Numbered from the stretch's first letter, positions 1 to 9,128 are shown. The stretch: 64,000 nucleotides of DNA from JAFAXD01 sp963833605 (GCA_963833605.1 CAWHYZ010000017.1:496001-560000), one strand, 5' to 3'. Program-made: numbers and translations. Notes: generated by a model from the letters alone, not told the origin.

Positions 1-767
1 TGGGCGGCGCCGGTGCTTCTGCGTTCAACATCAAATCGGACAGGCCCGCGATCGCGATCATCGGCGACGGCGGCTTCTGGCACAACGGTCTCGTGTCCAG
101 CATCGGCAACGCCGTCTTCAACAAGTCGAACAACGTCCACATCATCGTGGACAACGGCTACACCGCCGCCACCGGCGGTCAGGACATCCTGTCTTCGGCG
201 GCCAGCAACAAAATCCGTTCCACCAAGAACACGATCGAAAGCGCAGTGCGCGGCGTCGGCGTCGATTGGGTGCGCACCCTGACCCGCACCTACGACGTTG
301 CCAAGATGCGCGACACGCTGCGCGAGGCGCTCACCACGCCGCACGACGGTCCCAAGGTGATCGTCGCCCAGTCGGAATGCATGCTCAACAAGCAGCGGCG
401 TGTGCGCCCGCTGATGCAGAAAGCCATCAAGGACGGCGTGCGCGTGGTGCGCGAGCGCTTCGGCGTCGATCCCGACACCTGCACTGGCGACCATTCATGC
501 ATCCGGCTGTCGGGCTGCCCATCGTTGACTATCGCGCCCAATCCCGACCCGCTGCGCAGCAATCCGGTGACCAAGGTGATCAACTCGTGCGTCGGCTGCG
601 GCCTGTGCGGCGAGGTCGCGCACGCCGCGGTGCTGTGCCCCTCGTTTTACCGCGCCTCCATCATCAACAATCCGACCAAGTGGGATCGGTTCAAGGCGCG
701 CCTGCGCGACGCCGTGATCGGCTTTCTGCAAGAGCGGTTGGCGCGGCGGCAACTGCTGGCGGCCTAG
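1..767 (+). CDS. iorA: Indolepyruvate:ferredoxin oxidoreductase alpha subunit, C-terminal part (5' end outside window)
   Basis: Last 254 codons of the large subunit of indolepyruvate:ferredoxin oxidoreductase; the first complete codon is at base 3 and the start lies left of the window. The family oxidatively decarboxylates indolepyruvate and related aryl-pyruvates to aryl-acetyl-CoA in the cytoplasm, reducing ferredoxin. Seen directly: the thiamine-diphosphate motif GDGGFWHNG (bases 63-89), then a C-terminal ferredoxin-like module with C-x5-C-x5-C (TCTGDHSCIRLSGC) and C-x2-C-x2-C-x9-C (CVGCGLCGEVAHAAVLC), as expected for iron-sulfur clusters in this family. The stop is TAG at 765-767. The beta subunit follows after 15 bases, so both are probably co-transcribed. 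The assignment rests on the combination of motifs and the neighbour. Confidence 0.9.
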   Translation, partial: GGAGASAFNIKSDRPAIAIIGDGGFWHNGLVSSIGNAVFNKSNNVHIIVDNGYTAATGGQDILSSAASNKIRSTKNTIESAVRGVGVDWVRTLTRTYDVAKMRDTLREALTTPHDGPKVIVAQSECMLNKQRRVRPLMQKAIKDGVRVVRERFGVDPDTCTGDHSCIRLSGCPSLTIAPNPDPLRSNPVTKVINSCVGCGLCGEVAHAAVLCPSFYRASIINNPTKWDRFKARLRDAVIGFLQERLARRQLLAA

Positions 768-782
768 GCCGACGGGTTCGCA

Positions 783-2297
783 ATGAACGCTCCGTTCGAG
801 ACCAAGACACGGCCGATCACCATTGCGATCTTCGCCATGGGCGGCGAAGGCGGCGGAGTGCTCGCCGACTGGATGATCGATCTCGCCGAGCATGGCGGCT
901 ATATCGCGCAGCTCACCTCGGTGCCAGGCGTGGCGCAGCGAACCGGAGCCACCAACTACTACCTCGAAATCTTCCGCAGGCCGGCCAACGGCGGGCGCGA
1001 GCCGGTGATGGCGCTGCTTCCGATGCCAGGCGACATCGACGTGGTGATCGCCTCCGAGCTGATGGAGGCAGGACGCGCGATCCAGCGCGGGCTCGTGACA
1101 CCCGACCGAACAACCCTGATCGCATCGACGAATCGGGTCTTCTCCATGACGGAGCGCACGGCCATGGCGGACGGCCGGGTCGACGAGGCAGCCCTGCTCG
1201 AAGGCTGTCGCGGCGCCGCCAAGGCATTCTACGCCTTCGACATGGCGGCGCTGGCGGAAGCCACCGGCAGCGTCATCAGCGCGGTGCTGTTTGGCGCTCT
1301 GGCGGGCGCCAAAGCGCTGCCGTTCGAGCGCGCCGCCTATGAGGCCGCGATCCGGCGAGGCGGCGTCGGCATCCAGGCGAGTCTTGCGGCCTTTACCGCG
1401 GGCTTCGAGGCCGCCGCCTCTGGCGCGCCGGCTCCCGCCAAGGCACCGGCGGCAGAGGCGCAGGCGCCGGCCGAGGCGGCAGCACTCGCTGAGATCATGT
1501 GCGAGGTCGAGGAGGCGATTCCGCAAGCCGCCCGCAAAGTAGTACGCGCGGGCATCGAGCGTGTCGCCGATTATCAGGACATCGCCTATGCGCGGCTCTA
1601 CCTGGAGCGCCTCAAGCCGATCGTAGCGCTCGAAACCGGACGTGACGGCCGAGCGCGGCTGCTGCAGGAGACCGCCCGTCAACTAGCGCTCGGCATGGCC
1701 TATGAAGACACCATCCGGGTCGCTGAACTGAAAATCCGGCCATCGCGTTTCAAGCGCGTGCGGGCCGAAGTGCGTGCCGGTGACGATCAGATCATCGAGA
1801 TCGCAGAGTTCATGCATCCCCGCACCCAGGAAATTGCCGACACCCTCCCCGCCCCGCTTGGCCGCTTCATTCTCGGCAGCGCCCTGGTGCGCGGCCTCAT
1901 CGACCGCATGACGACCAAGGGCAAGACCATCAAGACGACGTCGATCCACGGCTTCCTGCTGCTCTACATCGTGGCCGCGCTCAAACCCTTGCGGCCAAAA
2001 TCGCTGCGCTACGGTGTAGAACAAAAGGCACTGCAGGATTGGCTCGACACGGTCGCGGCCACAGCGCAAAAAAATTATGACCTCGCTGTCGAGGTCGCTG
2101 CTGCGCGCAACCTGGTGAAGGGCTATGGCGATACCCATGAGCGCGGCCGCGCGCGATTCGAGACGTTGATCAAGACATTGCCGGCGCTGATCGGGCGCCA
2201 GGACGGAGCCGCCAAGCTCGCCGCGCTGTGCAAGGCCGCCAACGCCGACGATACCGGCGCCGCGCTAGCGGCGGCGGTCGCTGGCCTACAGACGTAG
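783..2297 (+). CDS. iorB: Indolepyruvate:ferredoxin oxidoreductase beta subunit, long form
   Basis: A 504-residue partner of the upstream alpha subunit. The N-terminal 200 or so residues are the pyruvate-ferredoxin oxidoreductase gamma-type domain, recognisable from FAMGGEGGGVLADWM and SVPGVAQRTGATNYY. That part alone would be the usual length of an archaeal IorB. A low-complexity Ala/Pro linker (around residues 215-240) joins it to a C-terminal domain of about 260 residues, which is known from long bacterial IorB proteins and has no firmly assigned role. No extra cysteine motif is seen in the extension. Start ATG at 783, 15 bases after iorA, fits a two-gene operon for degradation of aromatic amino-acid keto acids. 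Confidence 0.88.
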   Translation: MNAPFETKTRPITIAIFAMGGEGGGVLADWMIDLAEHGGYIAQLTSVPGVAQRTGATNYYLEIFRRPANGGREPVMALLPMPGDIDVVIASELMEAGRAIQRGLVTPDRTTLIASTNRVFSMTERTAMADGRVDEAALLEGCRGAAKAFYAFDMAALAEATGSVISAVLFGALAGAKALPFERAAYEAAIRRGGVGIQASLAAFTAGFEAAASGAPAPAKAPAAEAQAPAEAAALAEIMCEVEEAIPQAARKVVRAGIERVADYQDIAYARLYLERLKPIVALETGRDGRARLLQETARQLALGMAYEDTIRVAELKIRPSRFKRVRAEVRAGDDQIIEIAEFMHPRTQEIADTLPAPLGRFILGSALVRGLIDRMTTKGKTIKTTSIHGFLLLYIVAALKPLRPKSLRYGVEQKALQDWLDTVAATAQKNYDLAVEVAAARNLVKGYGDTHERGRARFETLIKTLPALIGRQDGAAKLAALCKAANADDTGAALAAAVAGLQT

Positions 2298-2336
2298 TCC
2301 ACTCCCTGCTCGTCTCGAATTTGCGAGGGCTTCGTT

Positions 2337-2951
2337 ATGCTCACACTCTATTTCGCTCCCGGCGCGTGCTCGCTCGCCGCGCATATCGTCCTGGAGGAGA
2401 GCGGCGAACCATACACCCCGCGCGAAGTCGACTTCGCCCATGCCGAGCAGCGTTCGGACGCCTACCTCAAGATCAACCCGCAGGGCCGCGTGCCCGTGCT
2501 GGGTCTCGACAGCGGCGAGCCCCTGGCGGAGAACACCGCGATCCTGCCGTACCTCGGCAAGCGCTTCGGGCTGTGGCCGACCGCCCCCCTTGCCGAGGCC
2601 AAGGCCCTTTCTCTCATCGGTTTCTTTGCGGCAAGCGTCCATCCGGCGCACGCGCATGTGAGCCGGCCCGAGCGCTACGCGGCCGATCAAGCGGTTTTCC
2701 CTGCCCTCAAGCAACGAGGTCTCGAGACGTTTCACGGCTACCTCAAGCAGATCGACGGCATGCTGGCCGGTAAGGATTGGTTTTCAGGCCGTTATTCGGT
2801 GCTCGATCCGTACGGCTTCGTCTTCTACACTTGGGGAATCCGGCGCGAGCTGCCGGTGCGCGACCTCAAGAATTACACCGCGTTCAAGGAGCGGATGCTG
2901 CAGCGGCCTGCGGTTCGGCGTGTGGTCGAGCAGGAGAAGATCGCGGTGTGA
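2337..2951 (+). CDS. Glutathione S-transferase family protein
   Basis: A 204-residue cytosolic GST-fold protein. The N-terminal thioredoxin-like domain begins LTLYFAPGACSLAAHI, where the Cys/Ser of ACS sits at the position of the active-site residue in beta-class GSTs. NPQGRVPVL contains the cis-proline that binds glutathione, and ENTAILPYL is the usual end of the domain. The alpha-helical C-terminal domain follows (about residues 85-204). The family conjugates glutathione to electrophiles or repairs oxidised compounds; the substrate cannot be read from sequence. It lies 39 bases after iorB on the same strand and may share its transcript. The ATG at 2337 places the strand beta-1 motif right at the N-terminus. 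Confidence 0.88.
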   Translation: MLTLYFAPGACSLAAHIVLEESGEPYTPREVDFAHAEQRSDAYLKINPQGRVPVLGLDSGEPLAENTAILPYLGKRFGLWPTAPLAEAKALSLIGFFAASVHPAHAHVSRPERYAADQAVFPALKQRGLETFHGYLKQIDGMLAGKDWFSGRYSVLDPYGFVFYTWGIRRELPVRDLKNYTAFKERMLQRPAVRRVVEQEKIAV

Positions 2952-2971
2952 CCGGGGCTTCCGCCGGGTAT

Positions 2972-3490
2972 TCAGCGCAGCGCGTGAACCAGAATCCGCA
3001 CGGCGCCCCACACCAGTAGGGCCAGCAGCTGCAAGGCACTGATCGCGACCGTCGCGAGTTTCAGGCCGGTAAACGTCTGGGCAAGGGCGATCGAGTTGCT
3101 GGTAGCCGTCGTCGCCGAGACCATGAACCGTGCAAGCAGGACGTTCTCGACGAAATCGCATACCGCATAAAGAACGGGAAAGATTACGAGAGTCCAAATC
3201 CACCCCTGACCCCAGTGCAAACCACGGGCTGTCGCCATCGATGCGACTGCAAGCAAGCAGGCAAGTGCCACGAGAAACAACAAGTCGAGCGGGAACAGTA
3301 CGGGAAATACGTAACGACGCGATTGCGACGGATAGGCTTCTATCCACCTTCGCAATCCATCCACCGAATAATCGGGGGTCACTTCGAGAAAGCGCTTGCC
3401 GACATCGGGCCCGCCGCATTCGCCTGCCTTTCTGGAGATGAGCCCAACGGCCAACACGGCCACGATCAGGAGGATAAGCGTCAGCGTCAT
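2972..3490 (-). CDS. Small integral membrane protein, unknown function
   Basis: A 172-residue protein with about four hydrophobic segments: near the N-terminus (LTLILLIVAVLAVGL), two in the middle (PLDLLFLVALACLLAV and WTLVIFPVLYAVC) and one near the C-terminus (ISALQLLALLVWGAV). Between the first two is a soluble stretch containing RRWIEAYP. I do not recognise the family. It starts 12 bases downstream of the stop of the GMC oxidoreductase on the same strand, so the two probably form one transcript. It could anchor or support the flavoprotein at the membrane, but that is inference from position only. Confidence 0.7.
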   Translation of the reverse strand: MTLTLILLIVAVLAVGLISRKAGECGGPDVGKRFLEVTPDYSVDGLRRWIEAYPSQSRRYVFPVLFPLDLLFLVALACLLAVASMATARGLHWGQGWIWTLVIFPVLYAVCDFVENVLLARFMVSATTATSNSIALAQTFTGLKLATVAISALQLLALLVWGAVRILVHALR

Positions 3491-3502
3491 TGCATTCTCC
3501 GA

Positions 3503-5473
3503 TTATGCGATGGCGTCTCGGTCGGGATCCCCATCGGGCTGACGCGGCTGCGGACCGTCAGCCGGTGGATAGGGGTTGCATCCGGCATCTTCGACAATCA
3601 CGTCAAAGGCTTTTTCGCTGATCATGTAGACTGCCGTCACGATGAAATGGCCGGGGATTTTCGGAAAGACGGACGCATCGACTACCCGGAGGCCCTCGGT
3701 ACCCCGCACCCGAAACCTGCTGTCCAGTACGGCCATCGGATCGGTCTTCGGACCGATCTTGTTGGTGCATGACGCGTGATGACCCCAGGCCTCGTTCTCA
3801 ATGAATGCCATCACATCCTTTTCCCTGGCATATTTCGGCCCAGGGACCAGTTCCTTCGCAAAGCGTTTTGGAAGCTTGCTGTTCATTTCCCGGACGAACC
3901 TGATGCCCTCAACCAGCGCATAGAGATCGTGCTGGCACTCATCGCTGCCCTCGTCGAAATAATGGAAATCCACACGCGGGCGCTTGGTCGGATCGTTGCT
4001 GATGAGCGTTACTCGACCCGCCGTGTTGCTCGTGTAGGCCTTCAGGATGATCCAGGTGAATTTGTTGCGGTAGCGTTCGAATTCGGCCGAATACCCGCGC
4101 CGATATCCCCGGAAAAAGCCCGGCAAGCCGAATATGAAAAGATCCGGTTCCTGCAGATCAGGTCGAGATCGCTTCATGATCGCGATCAGAGAGCCGGTCG
4201 AGCAATAGAGGCCTTTGCCTTGTGCCCAAAGTTCGAGGAACGGATCCGTCGGCGCACCAGGGCCGGCGGGCGGCGCAAACGTTGCCTCCGGGGGCAACAG
4301 CGCGAACGGCTTTTCTGATTCGCTTACCACGGCAATTTCATAACGATCCTGGAGGTTCGCGCCCACGCCCGGAAGGTCAACGAGGGGCTCTATTCCCAAT
4401 TTCCGCAGTTCTGCTTCGGGCCCGATACCGGACAACATCAACAGCTGCGGGCTGTTGAAGGCGCCTGCCGCCACGATGACTTCGCGGCAAGCGGTGAATT
4501 GCCGTAGTTTGCTTTTGCGTGCCGGCTGGTGGAGCGGCGAGGCTTCGTACAACGCCTCGTCTTTCTCACCTTGCAACGCCTCGACGCCGACGGCCCGCTT
4601 GCCGTCGAAAATGACTCTTGTCGCCAAGGTATTCAGCCGGATCGTCAAATTTTCCGGCTTTTCGCGCAGGGTTCGGATCAGATATTCGCGCGGACCTTGA
4701 CGCTTTCCATCGCGAGTCGTGAGCGTCGTAAGCGCCAATCCTTCCGGACCATCCTCCGAGTTGCGAATATCGTTGGCGTCAAAGCCTCGCAGGAGGCGGG
4801 AAAACCGCACCAGCCCCAGGCGGAGGCAGATCCATACCGTGTTGAGCAATATCTTGATGATCCGCCAATCGGCAAGCACCAGTTTCGCATTGGGCCGATC
4901 TGTCGACAGCCACCCGCGGAACCCGTGTCCGGACGACCAGTTCATCCAGATCTTCGAGCCTGTCAGAAGCCCCACGGCGGAGCAAGCCAGCTGGTCCAGG
5001 ACATAAAACAGCGTCCAAGGCGGCGACTTATACTCACAGCGTTCGAGGCGCGTGAAATACTTGTACATATTGCCAGCGCCCCAACTCCAATCGCCCGTGA
5101 GATGAGCGATAGTGTCCCAGTCGATGGCTTGTGGCGTGACCGTGATCATCGCGTTATGTACCGTGCAGCCGCCGAGTGCTCCGACGCGCGGATACCAAAC
5201 GCCGCCGCCCTCTTGGTCGTATTTGCAGTCGCGTTTTTCGCGGTCCGGGTCGGAATAGTGGTGCACGAAGTAATCCCAGCTGCACCTTTTATCCTCGCTG
5301 CAAAGTCCGTGGAATGTCGGCACCTCATAATGGAGGCGGCCTGCATCATCCGCGTCCATGAGATCCCCGCCGGCCTCGAGCAGCAGTACCCTGAATCCGT
5401 GCTGCGCGAGATTCGCTGCGAGCGGGCCGCCGCCCGCCCCGGAACCGATGACGATGTAGTCTGCGTCAGCCAT
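3503..5473 (-). CDS. GMC-family FAD-dependent oxidoreductase (choline-dehydrogenase-like)
   Basis: A 656-residue glucose-methanol-choline family flavoprotein that oxidises an alcohol to a carbonyl. The N-terminal ADP-binding motif IVIGSGAGGGPLAANL and the following LLLEAGG give the FAD fold. The middle has GAFNSPQLLMLSGIGP, the second GMC signature. The C-terminus carries the active-site region GHHASCTNKIG and DASVFPKIPG. It is longer than typical choline dehydrogenases (about 550 residues), with an insertion in the first third rich in Trp and Tyr. No signal peptide or Tat motif is seen. It is transcribed divergently from the heme peroxidase across a 394-base gap and is followed by a small membrane protein. 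Fatty alcohol or sterol-like substrates are possible given the neighbours; that is inference. Confidence 0.9.
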   Translation of the reverse strand: MADADYIVIGSGAGGGPLAANLAQHGFRVLLLEAGGDLMDADDAGRLHYEVPTFHGLCSEDKRCSWDYFVHHYSDPDREKRDCKYDQEGGGVWYPRVGALGGCTVHNAMITVTPQAIDWDTIAHLTGDWSWGAGNMYKYFTRLERCEYKSPPWTLFYVLDQLACSAVGLLTGSKIWMNWSSGHGFRGWLSTDRPNAKLVLADWRIIKILLNTVWICLRLGLVRFSRLLRGFDANDIRNSEDGPEGLALTTLTTRDGKRQGPREYLIRTLREKPENLTIRLNTLATRVIFDGKRAVGVEALQGEKDEALYEASPLHQPARKSKLRQFTACREVIVAAGAFNSPQLLMLSGIGPEAELRKLGIEPLVDLPGVGANLQDRYEIAVVSESEKPFALLPPEATFAPPAGPGAPTDPFLELWAQGKGLYCSTGSLIAIMKRSRPDLQEPDLFIFGLPGFFRGYRRGYSAEFERYRNKFTWIILKAYTSNTAGRVTLISNDPTKRPRVDFHYFDEGSDECQHDLYALVEGIRFVREMNSKLPKRFAKELVPGPKYAREKDVMAFIENEAWGHHASCTNKIGPKTDPMAVLDSRFRVRGTEGLRVVDASVFPKIPGHFIVTAVYMISEKAFDVIVEDAGCNPYPPADGPQPRQPDGDPDRDAIA

Positions 5474-5867
5474 GTCGGATCGCGCCTGCCGGAAACAGGA
5501 ACTTCAAAGGTTCGGGCAAATGAATGTTAGCGAGCCTCGGCCCGCCGAATCAGGAAATTGCTGCTCCTCTCCCAAATCCTCTCACTGTAATCTATTCATC
5601 TATCCGAAATCCTCAAACCACCATGTGCGCCAAGTCACACAGCTTTGCGCGGTCATCCCCTATATGTCATCTCCAAGACGTCGCGGAGCTCTATGTTCGT
5701 CGTCACGGCCCCCTGTCTCGCGATGCTCATTCTTGCGAACAATACCACACGTGGTAGGGTTTCGCGAGCTTCGGGTCTTCTACACGTCACGGCTTGGGGA
5801 TCCGCCGCTCCAGCAAATCGAACCGACAACGTGCGCCGGGCAAGAGAGCCGGCGAACGGGGATAAAC
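5474..5867. promoter_or_regulatory. Divergent intergenic region between GMC oxidoreductase and heme peroxidase
   Basis: A 394-base gap between two divergent genes, so it should hold both promoters. An open frame runs through it into the peroxidase, but nothing in that stretch resembles the peroxidase fold. The most obvious structured site is the inverted repeat at 5743-5756. No clear sigma-70 boxes were identified by eye. Confidence 0.45.
5743..5756. promoter_or_regulatory. Inverted repeat TACCAC-N2-GTGGTA, candidate operator
   Basis: Two perfect 6-base arms separated by AC, 112 bases before the peroxidase start. The size and symmetry suit a dimeric regulator site. No regulator gene is adjacent, and the site was found by eye only. 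Confidence 0.35.
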
Positions 5868-7694
5868 ATGGCGCCTAGTTTGTTCGAGCGGGCAATTTCA
5901 GCGATCTTCCGAGCTGTCAATCGATGCTGCGTTTGGTATCAACTGCCGCTTCCGGTGGCTGTTGTGAACTTGCTCTGTCTGCGCAGCGACTTGCGGTGGC
6001 AAAACGTATTCGACACGGAGACGGCGCCTGAAAATCCCGTGGTAGACCCGCCCGGGTTCGACGTGCGCTACTGCCGTACCGCCGATGGAAGCTTCAACGA
6101 CTTGTCAAAGCCCTGGATGGGCAAAGCCGACACGCGTTTTGGGCGCAACGCACCGCTGCCACTAACGTTCGGTGAAAATCCACCCGGGCTTTATGAACCC
6201 AACCCTCGTCTGATCAGCCGCGATCTCCTAGCACGCCGCGAGTTTGTGCCTGCAACCTCATTGAATGTGCTGCTGCCCGCCTGGCTGCAGTTCATGGTGC
6301 ACGACTGGCTCAGTCACGGTTTCAACGACACAAAGGCGTCCCCGCACTGCTTTCCCGTACCGCCCGGCGACGATTGGCCGGATCCGGAGATGATCATCAA
6401 TCGCACATGCCCGGATGCCGGACGCGGCCCGAAGGACGCTGGACGGCCGGCGACCTACAACAATGTCGTCACCCATTGGTGGGACGGCTCGCAATTGTAC
6501 GGCTCGTCTCTGAAAGCGCAGCGCGAAGTTCGCACCGACCCCGGATTGCGGCCTGATGGGAAACTGTACCTGAATTCAGCCGGCCATTTGCCCATCGATC
6601 CCAAGCCCGAAAACAAGGACCCTCAGCAAGAGCTCGCCGCCGTCAACGCGAACTGGTGGATCGGACTTTCCGCGATGCACACGCTGTTCGCGCGCGAACA
6701 CAATGCGATCGTTGATCACCTTCATCTCGAATATCCAGACAAGGACGGCGAGTGGCTGTTCCAGAAAGCGAGGCTCATCAACGCGGCGTTGATCGTGAAG
6801 ATCCACGCAACCGAATGGTCGCCAGCCTTGCTGCAAAACCCGACCCTGCAATACGCCATGCGTGGCGAATGGTGGGGCACGCTCGGAGAGGCCTATTTCA
6901 AGGCGTTCGGGCGACCGTGGCATAGCGAGCTCCTCGACGGCATTCCAGGTTCGCCCCAGGAGCACCATTCGGCGCCCTATGCGATCACCGAAGAATTTGT
7001 CGCCGTCTACCGGCTGCATTCGCTCCTCCCTGACGCGTTTTCGTTCCGCCAACACACCGACGACCAGGAAATGCTGGCCTGTACGCTTGCCGACGTGTTC
7101 GCTGGCGGCACGACCAGGCTGCAGCAAAAAGTGGAGCTCGACGACGTGCTCTACTCTTTGGGAACGAGCTTTTGCGGTGCCCCGGTCCTGCACAACTATC
7201 CGATCCACCTGCGCAAGCTGCCCGCCAATATGAATCATGGCGTTCTCACCGATGTGGCGGCAACCGATATTCTGCGCGACCGTGAACGCGGCGTGCCGCG
7301 CTATTGCGGGTTCCGCCGCATGCTGCGGATGAGCGTGCCAAAAACGTTCGAAGAACTCACCGATGATCCAATCGCGCAACACGAACTCAAGAAAATTTAT
7401 GGCGCCGTCGAGCGCGTCGATCTCCTCACCGGTACGCTTGCCGAAACCAAGCCCCCCGGATTCGCGATCTCTGATACGGCATTCCGCATCTTCATTGTGA
7501 TGGCGGGACGGCGGATCAAGAGCGATCGCTTCTTGACCGTCGACTACACGCCCGACGTTTATACGCCAGCCGGCATCGATTGGGTCGAGAACAATGGTAT
7601 GCGCGAGGTGCTGCTGCGACACGCACCATCACTCGCACCAGCCCTCGCCGACGTGCGCAACAGCTTTTTCCCCTGGCCACGCGCTAAGAGCTGA
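5868..7694 (+). CDS. Animal-type heme peroxidase (alpha-dioxygenase/PGHS-like)
   Basis: A 608-residue member of the animal heme peroxidase superfamily, which includes fatty-acid alpha-dioxygenases, linoleate diol synthases and prostaglandin H synthases. Seen: the distal region LQFMVHDWLSHG with His at about residues 145 and 150, the conserved block SAMHTLFAREHNAIV, and the proximal-His helix EEFVAVYRLHSLLPDAF (His near residue 384). No secretion signal is obvious; a hydrophobic N-terminal stretch (LPVAVVNLLCL) may associate with membrane. I chose ATG 5868, preceded by a G-rich GAACGGGG, over longer upstream starts because the extra residues lack family character. It is followed after 4 bases by the P450-like gene. 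A fatty-acid dioxygenase role is plausible but unproven. Confidence 0.87.
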   Translation: MAPSLFERAISAIFRAVNRCCVWYQLPLPVAVVNLLCLRSDLRWQNVFDTETAPENPVVDPPGFDVRYCRTADGSFNDLSKPWMGKADTRFGRNAPLPLTFGENPPGLYEPNPRLISRDLLARREFVPATSLNVLLPAWLQFMVHDWLSHGFNDTKASPHCFPVPPGDDWPDPEMIINRTCPDAGRGPKDAGRPATYNNVVTHWWDGSQLYGSSLKAQREVRTDPGLRPDGKLYLNSAGHLPIDPKPENKDPQQELAAVNANWWIGLSAMHTLFAREHNAIVDHLHLEYPDKDGEWLFQKARLINAALIVKIHATEWSPALLQNPTLQYAMRGEWWGTLGEAYFKAFGRPWHSELLDGIPGSPQEHHSAPYAITEEFVAVYRLHSLLPDAFSFRQHTDDQEMLACTLADVFAGGTTRLQQKVELDDVLYSLGTSFCGAPVLHNYPIHLRKLPANMNHGVLTDVAATDILRDRERGVPRYCGFRRMLRMSVPKTFEELTDDPIAQHELKKIYGAVERVDLLTGTLAETKPPGFAISDTAFRIFIVMAGRRIKSDRFLTVDYTPDVYTPAGIDWVENNGMREVLLRHAPSLAPALADVRNSFFPWPRAKS

Positions 7695-7698
7695 ACCC

Positions 7699-8628
7699 AT
7701 GGCGACGCGCATTAGGGTGCCGTGGATCGTCGACGTAGTACGGGTCAGCGACCCATCCGAAATCTATGCCTTTAACGACGAGCAACGGGTCGATCGGCAT
7801 TTCACTGCGCGCGGGCCCCTGCTCAACCGGCTCATCGTCGGTCGCATCAGGCGCTGGTTCGAGATTGAAAGCCGTCTGCTGCCGTCGCTATTGCCGCGCA
7901 GCGACAAGGATCGTGCCGAACGCCAGCGCGTGCTCGCAGCTATGCTAGACCCGAAGCAAGGTCATGTCCTGTGGAGCGAGCGGCAGCTTGATGCGCTCGC
8001 GGCCTTCGTTCGCGCTCTCACCAATTACGAAGACATGGCGGTAACCGTTCAAGAGACGGTGGGGCGTTTGTTTGATGTCGCCTACAAGGCCGACGCGGCA
8101 ACCTGGGAGGCAGCGACGCTAATCGATCGGTTTCGCGAGGGTTTCTCGCCGGCCCAGATCGTGTGGGAAATTACGGGCCGGCTCCGCCGTGCATTCGAGC
8201 TCCTTCGCGGGCGCGCCGGACAGGATCGTTGGGCAATGCACGCAACGGCGATCGGGGTGCACGGGATCGTCCACGCGTTGGACCGCATGCGGTTCTTGCG
8301 GGCCATGCCCGAAGCGGCCTCGCTGTCGGACGACGCCGTGCTCGCGCGTAGCCTCGCGCCGCCCAAGCAGGTTCCGAGGACGATCGATGGCAAGCTAGCA
8401 ACCCCTTTGTGCCCCACCACACTGCACGCGGGCACGCTCATCTTGCTGCAGCTCGACAAAGCAATGCCTCGCGCGCCAGATGCGGAGACGATTTTCATGC
8501 ACGGCCATTGGAATGCGTGCCCGGCGCAGGCTTTCGTGACGGCTCTCCTGTTGGCGGTATGGCATCGCAGCTTCGGCGACCAAAGTGTGCCACCCTCACA
8601 GGGCTCGCACGCGGGGAGCGACTCGTGA
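7699..8628 (+). CDS. Hypothetical protein with cytochrome-P450-like C-terminus
   Basis: A 309-residue soluble protein directly behind the peroxidase (4-base gap). I do not recognise a confident family. The C-terminal part resembles the end of a cytochrome P450: a segment KQVPRTIDGKLATPLCP followed by HAGTLILLQLDKA, then MHGHWNACPAQAFVTALL. There Cys at about residue 274, followed by Pro, sits where P450s have the heme-thiolate loop (FGxGxHxCPG). The I-helix AGxxT and K-helix ExxR motifs are not seen, and the length is well below the usual 400 or more residues. It may therefore be a divergent or reduced P450-like hemoprotein, or unrelated. In fungal and some other oxylipin enzymes a peroxidase domain is fused to a P450 domain, which makes the adjacency notable. 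The stop overlaps the next start (GTGA). Confidence 0.6.
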   Translation: MATRIRVPWIVDVVRVSDPSEIYAFNDEQRVDRHFTARGPLLNRLIVGRIRRWFEIESRLLPSLLPRSDKDRAERQRVLAAMLDPKQGHVLWSERQLDALAAFVRALTNYEDMAVTVQETVGRLFDVAYKADAATWEAATLIDRFREGFSPAQIVWEITGRLRRAFELLRGRAGQDRWAMHATAIGVHGIVHALDRMRFLRAMPEAASLSDDAVLARSLAPPKQVPRTIDGKLATPLCPTTLHAGTLILLQLDKAMPRAPDAETIFMHGHWNACPAQAFVTALLLAVWHRSFGDQSVPPSQGSHAGSDS

Positions 8629-9038
8629 TCAAAGAACAGACGTTGTCCTGGACCATTGCCCAAACCGAGGCCCGCCTACGCACCTACCGCTGGCTGTTTG
8701 GGACAAGCATTGCTGTCAACCTACTGATCGGTCTTTGGTGCCTGTTCGCGCCGGCGAGCTTCGCCGGGATGCTGCATCAACCGAATGATGCGTGGCTCCG
8801 CGTCTTTGGGGCAACCTGGGTCGGTCTCAACCTGGTTTACTTGCCGGGCTTGACCAATCCGCTGTTCTACCGGTGGTCGAACTGGTCGAACATAGCCATC
8901 AATTTGTTGGTGGGGATCGTGCTCCTCGGCTCCGGGCACGGGCTTCGTCCCGCGGCCATATGGCCTTTAGCGGTCGGTGTCATTTTGATTGTAGCCTACT
9001 ACCGCCTGGTTGTGGCGGACGTGCAGAGTAAGCCCTAA
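8625..9038 (+). CDS. Small four-helix membrane protein, unknown function
   Basis: A 137-residue protein starting with GTG at 8625, overlapping the upstream stop by four bases (GTGA) and preceded by GGGGAG at 8612-8617, so translational coupling is likely. Four hydrophobic segments are visible: SIAVNLLIGLWCLFAP, LRVFGATWVGLNLVYL, NIAINLLVGIVLLG and WPLAVGVILIVAYY. This resembles small uncharacterised bacterial inner-membrane proteins; no catalytic motif is seen. The coupling suggests it works with the peroxidase and P450-like proteins, perhaps as a membrane partner (inference). Confidence 0.75.
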   Translation: MIKEQTLSWTIAQTEARLRTYRWLFGTSIAVNLLIGLWCLFAPASFAGMLHQPNDAWLRVFGATWVGLNLVYLPGLTNPLFYRWSNWSNIAINLLVGIVLLGSGHGLRPAAIWPLAVGVILIVAYYRLVVADVQSKP

Positions 9039-9128
9039 ACGGCGCCGGTCTGGCCGCCGCCGTCAAATTCCTGCTACATTCACGGCCCCCTGGAGCAGAA
9101 GGCGTGCGGTGTTCCGCTCACGCAGAAT

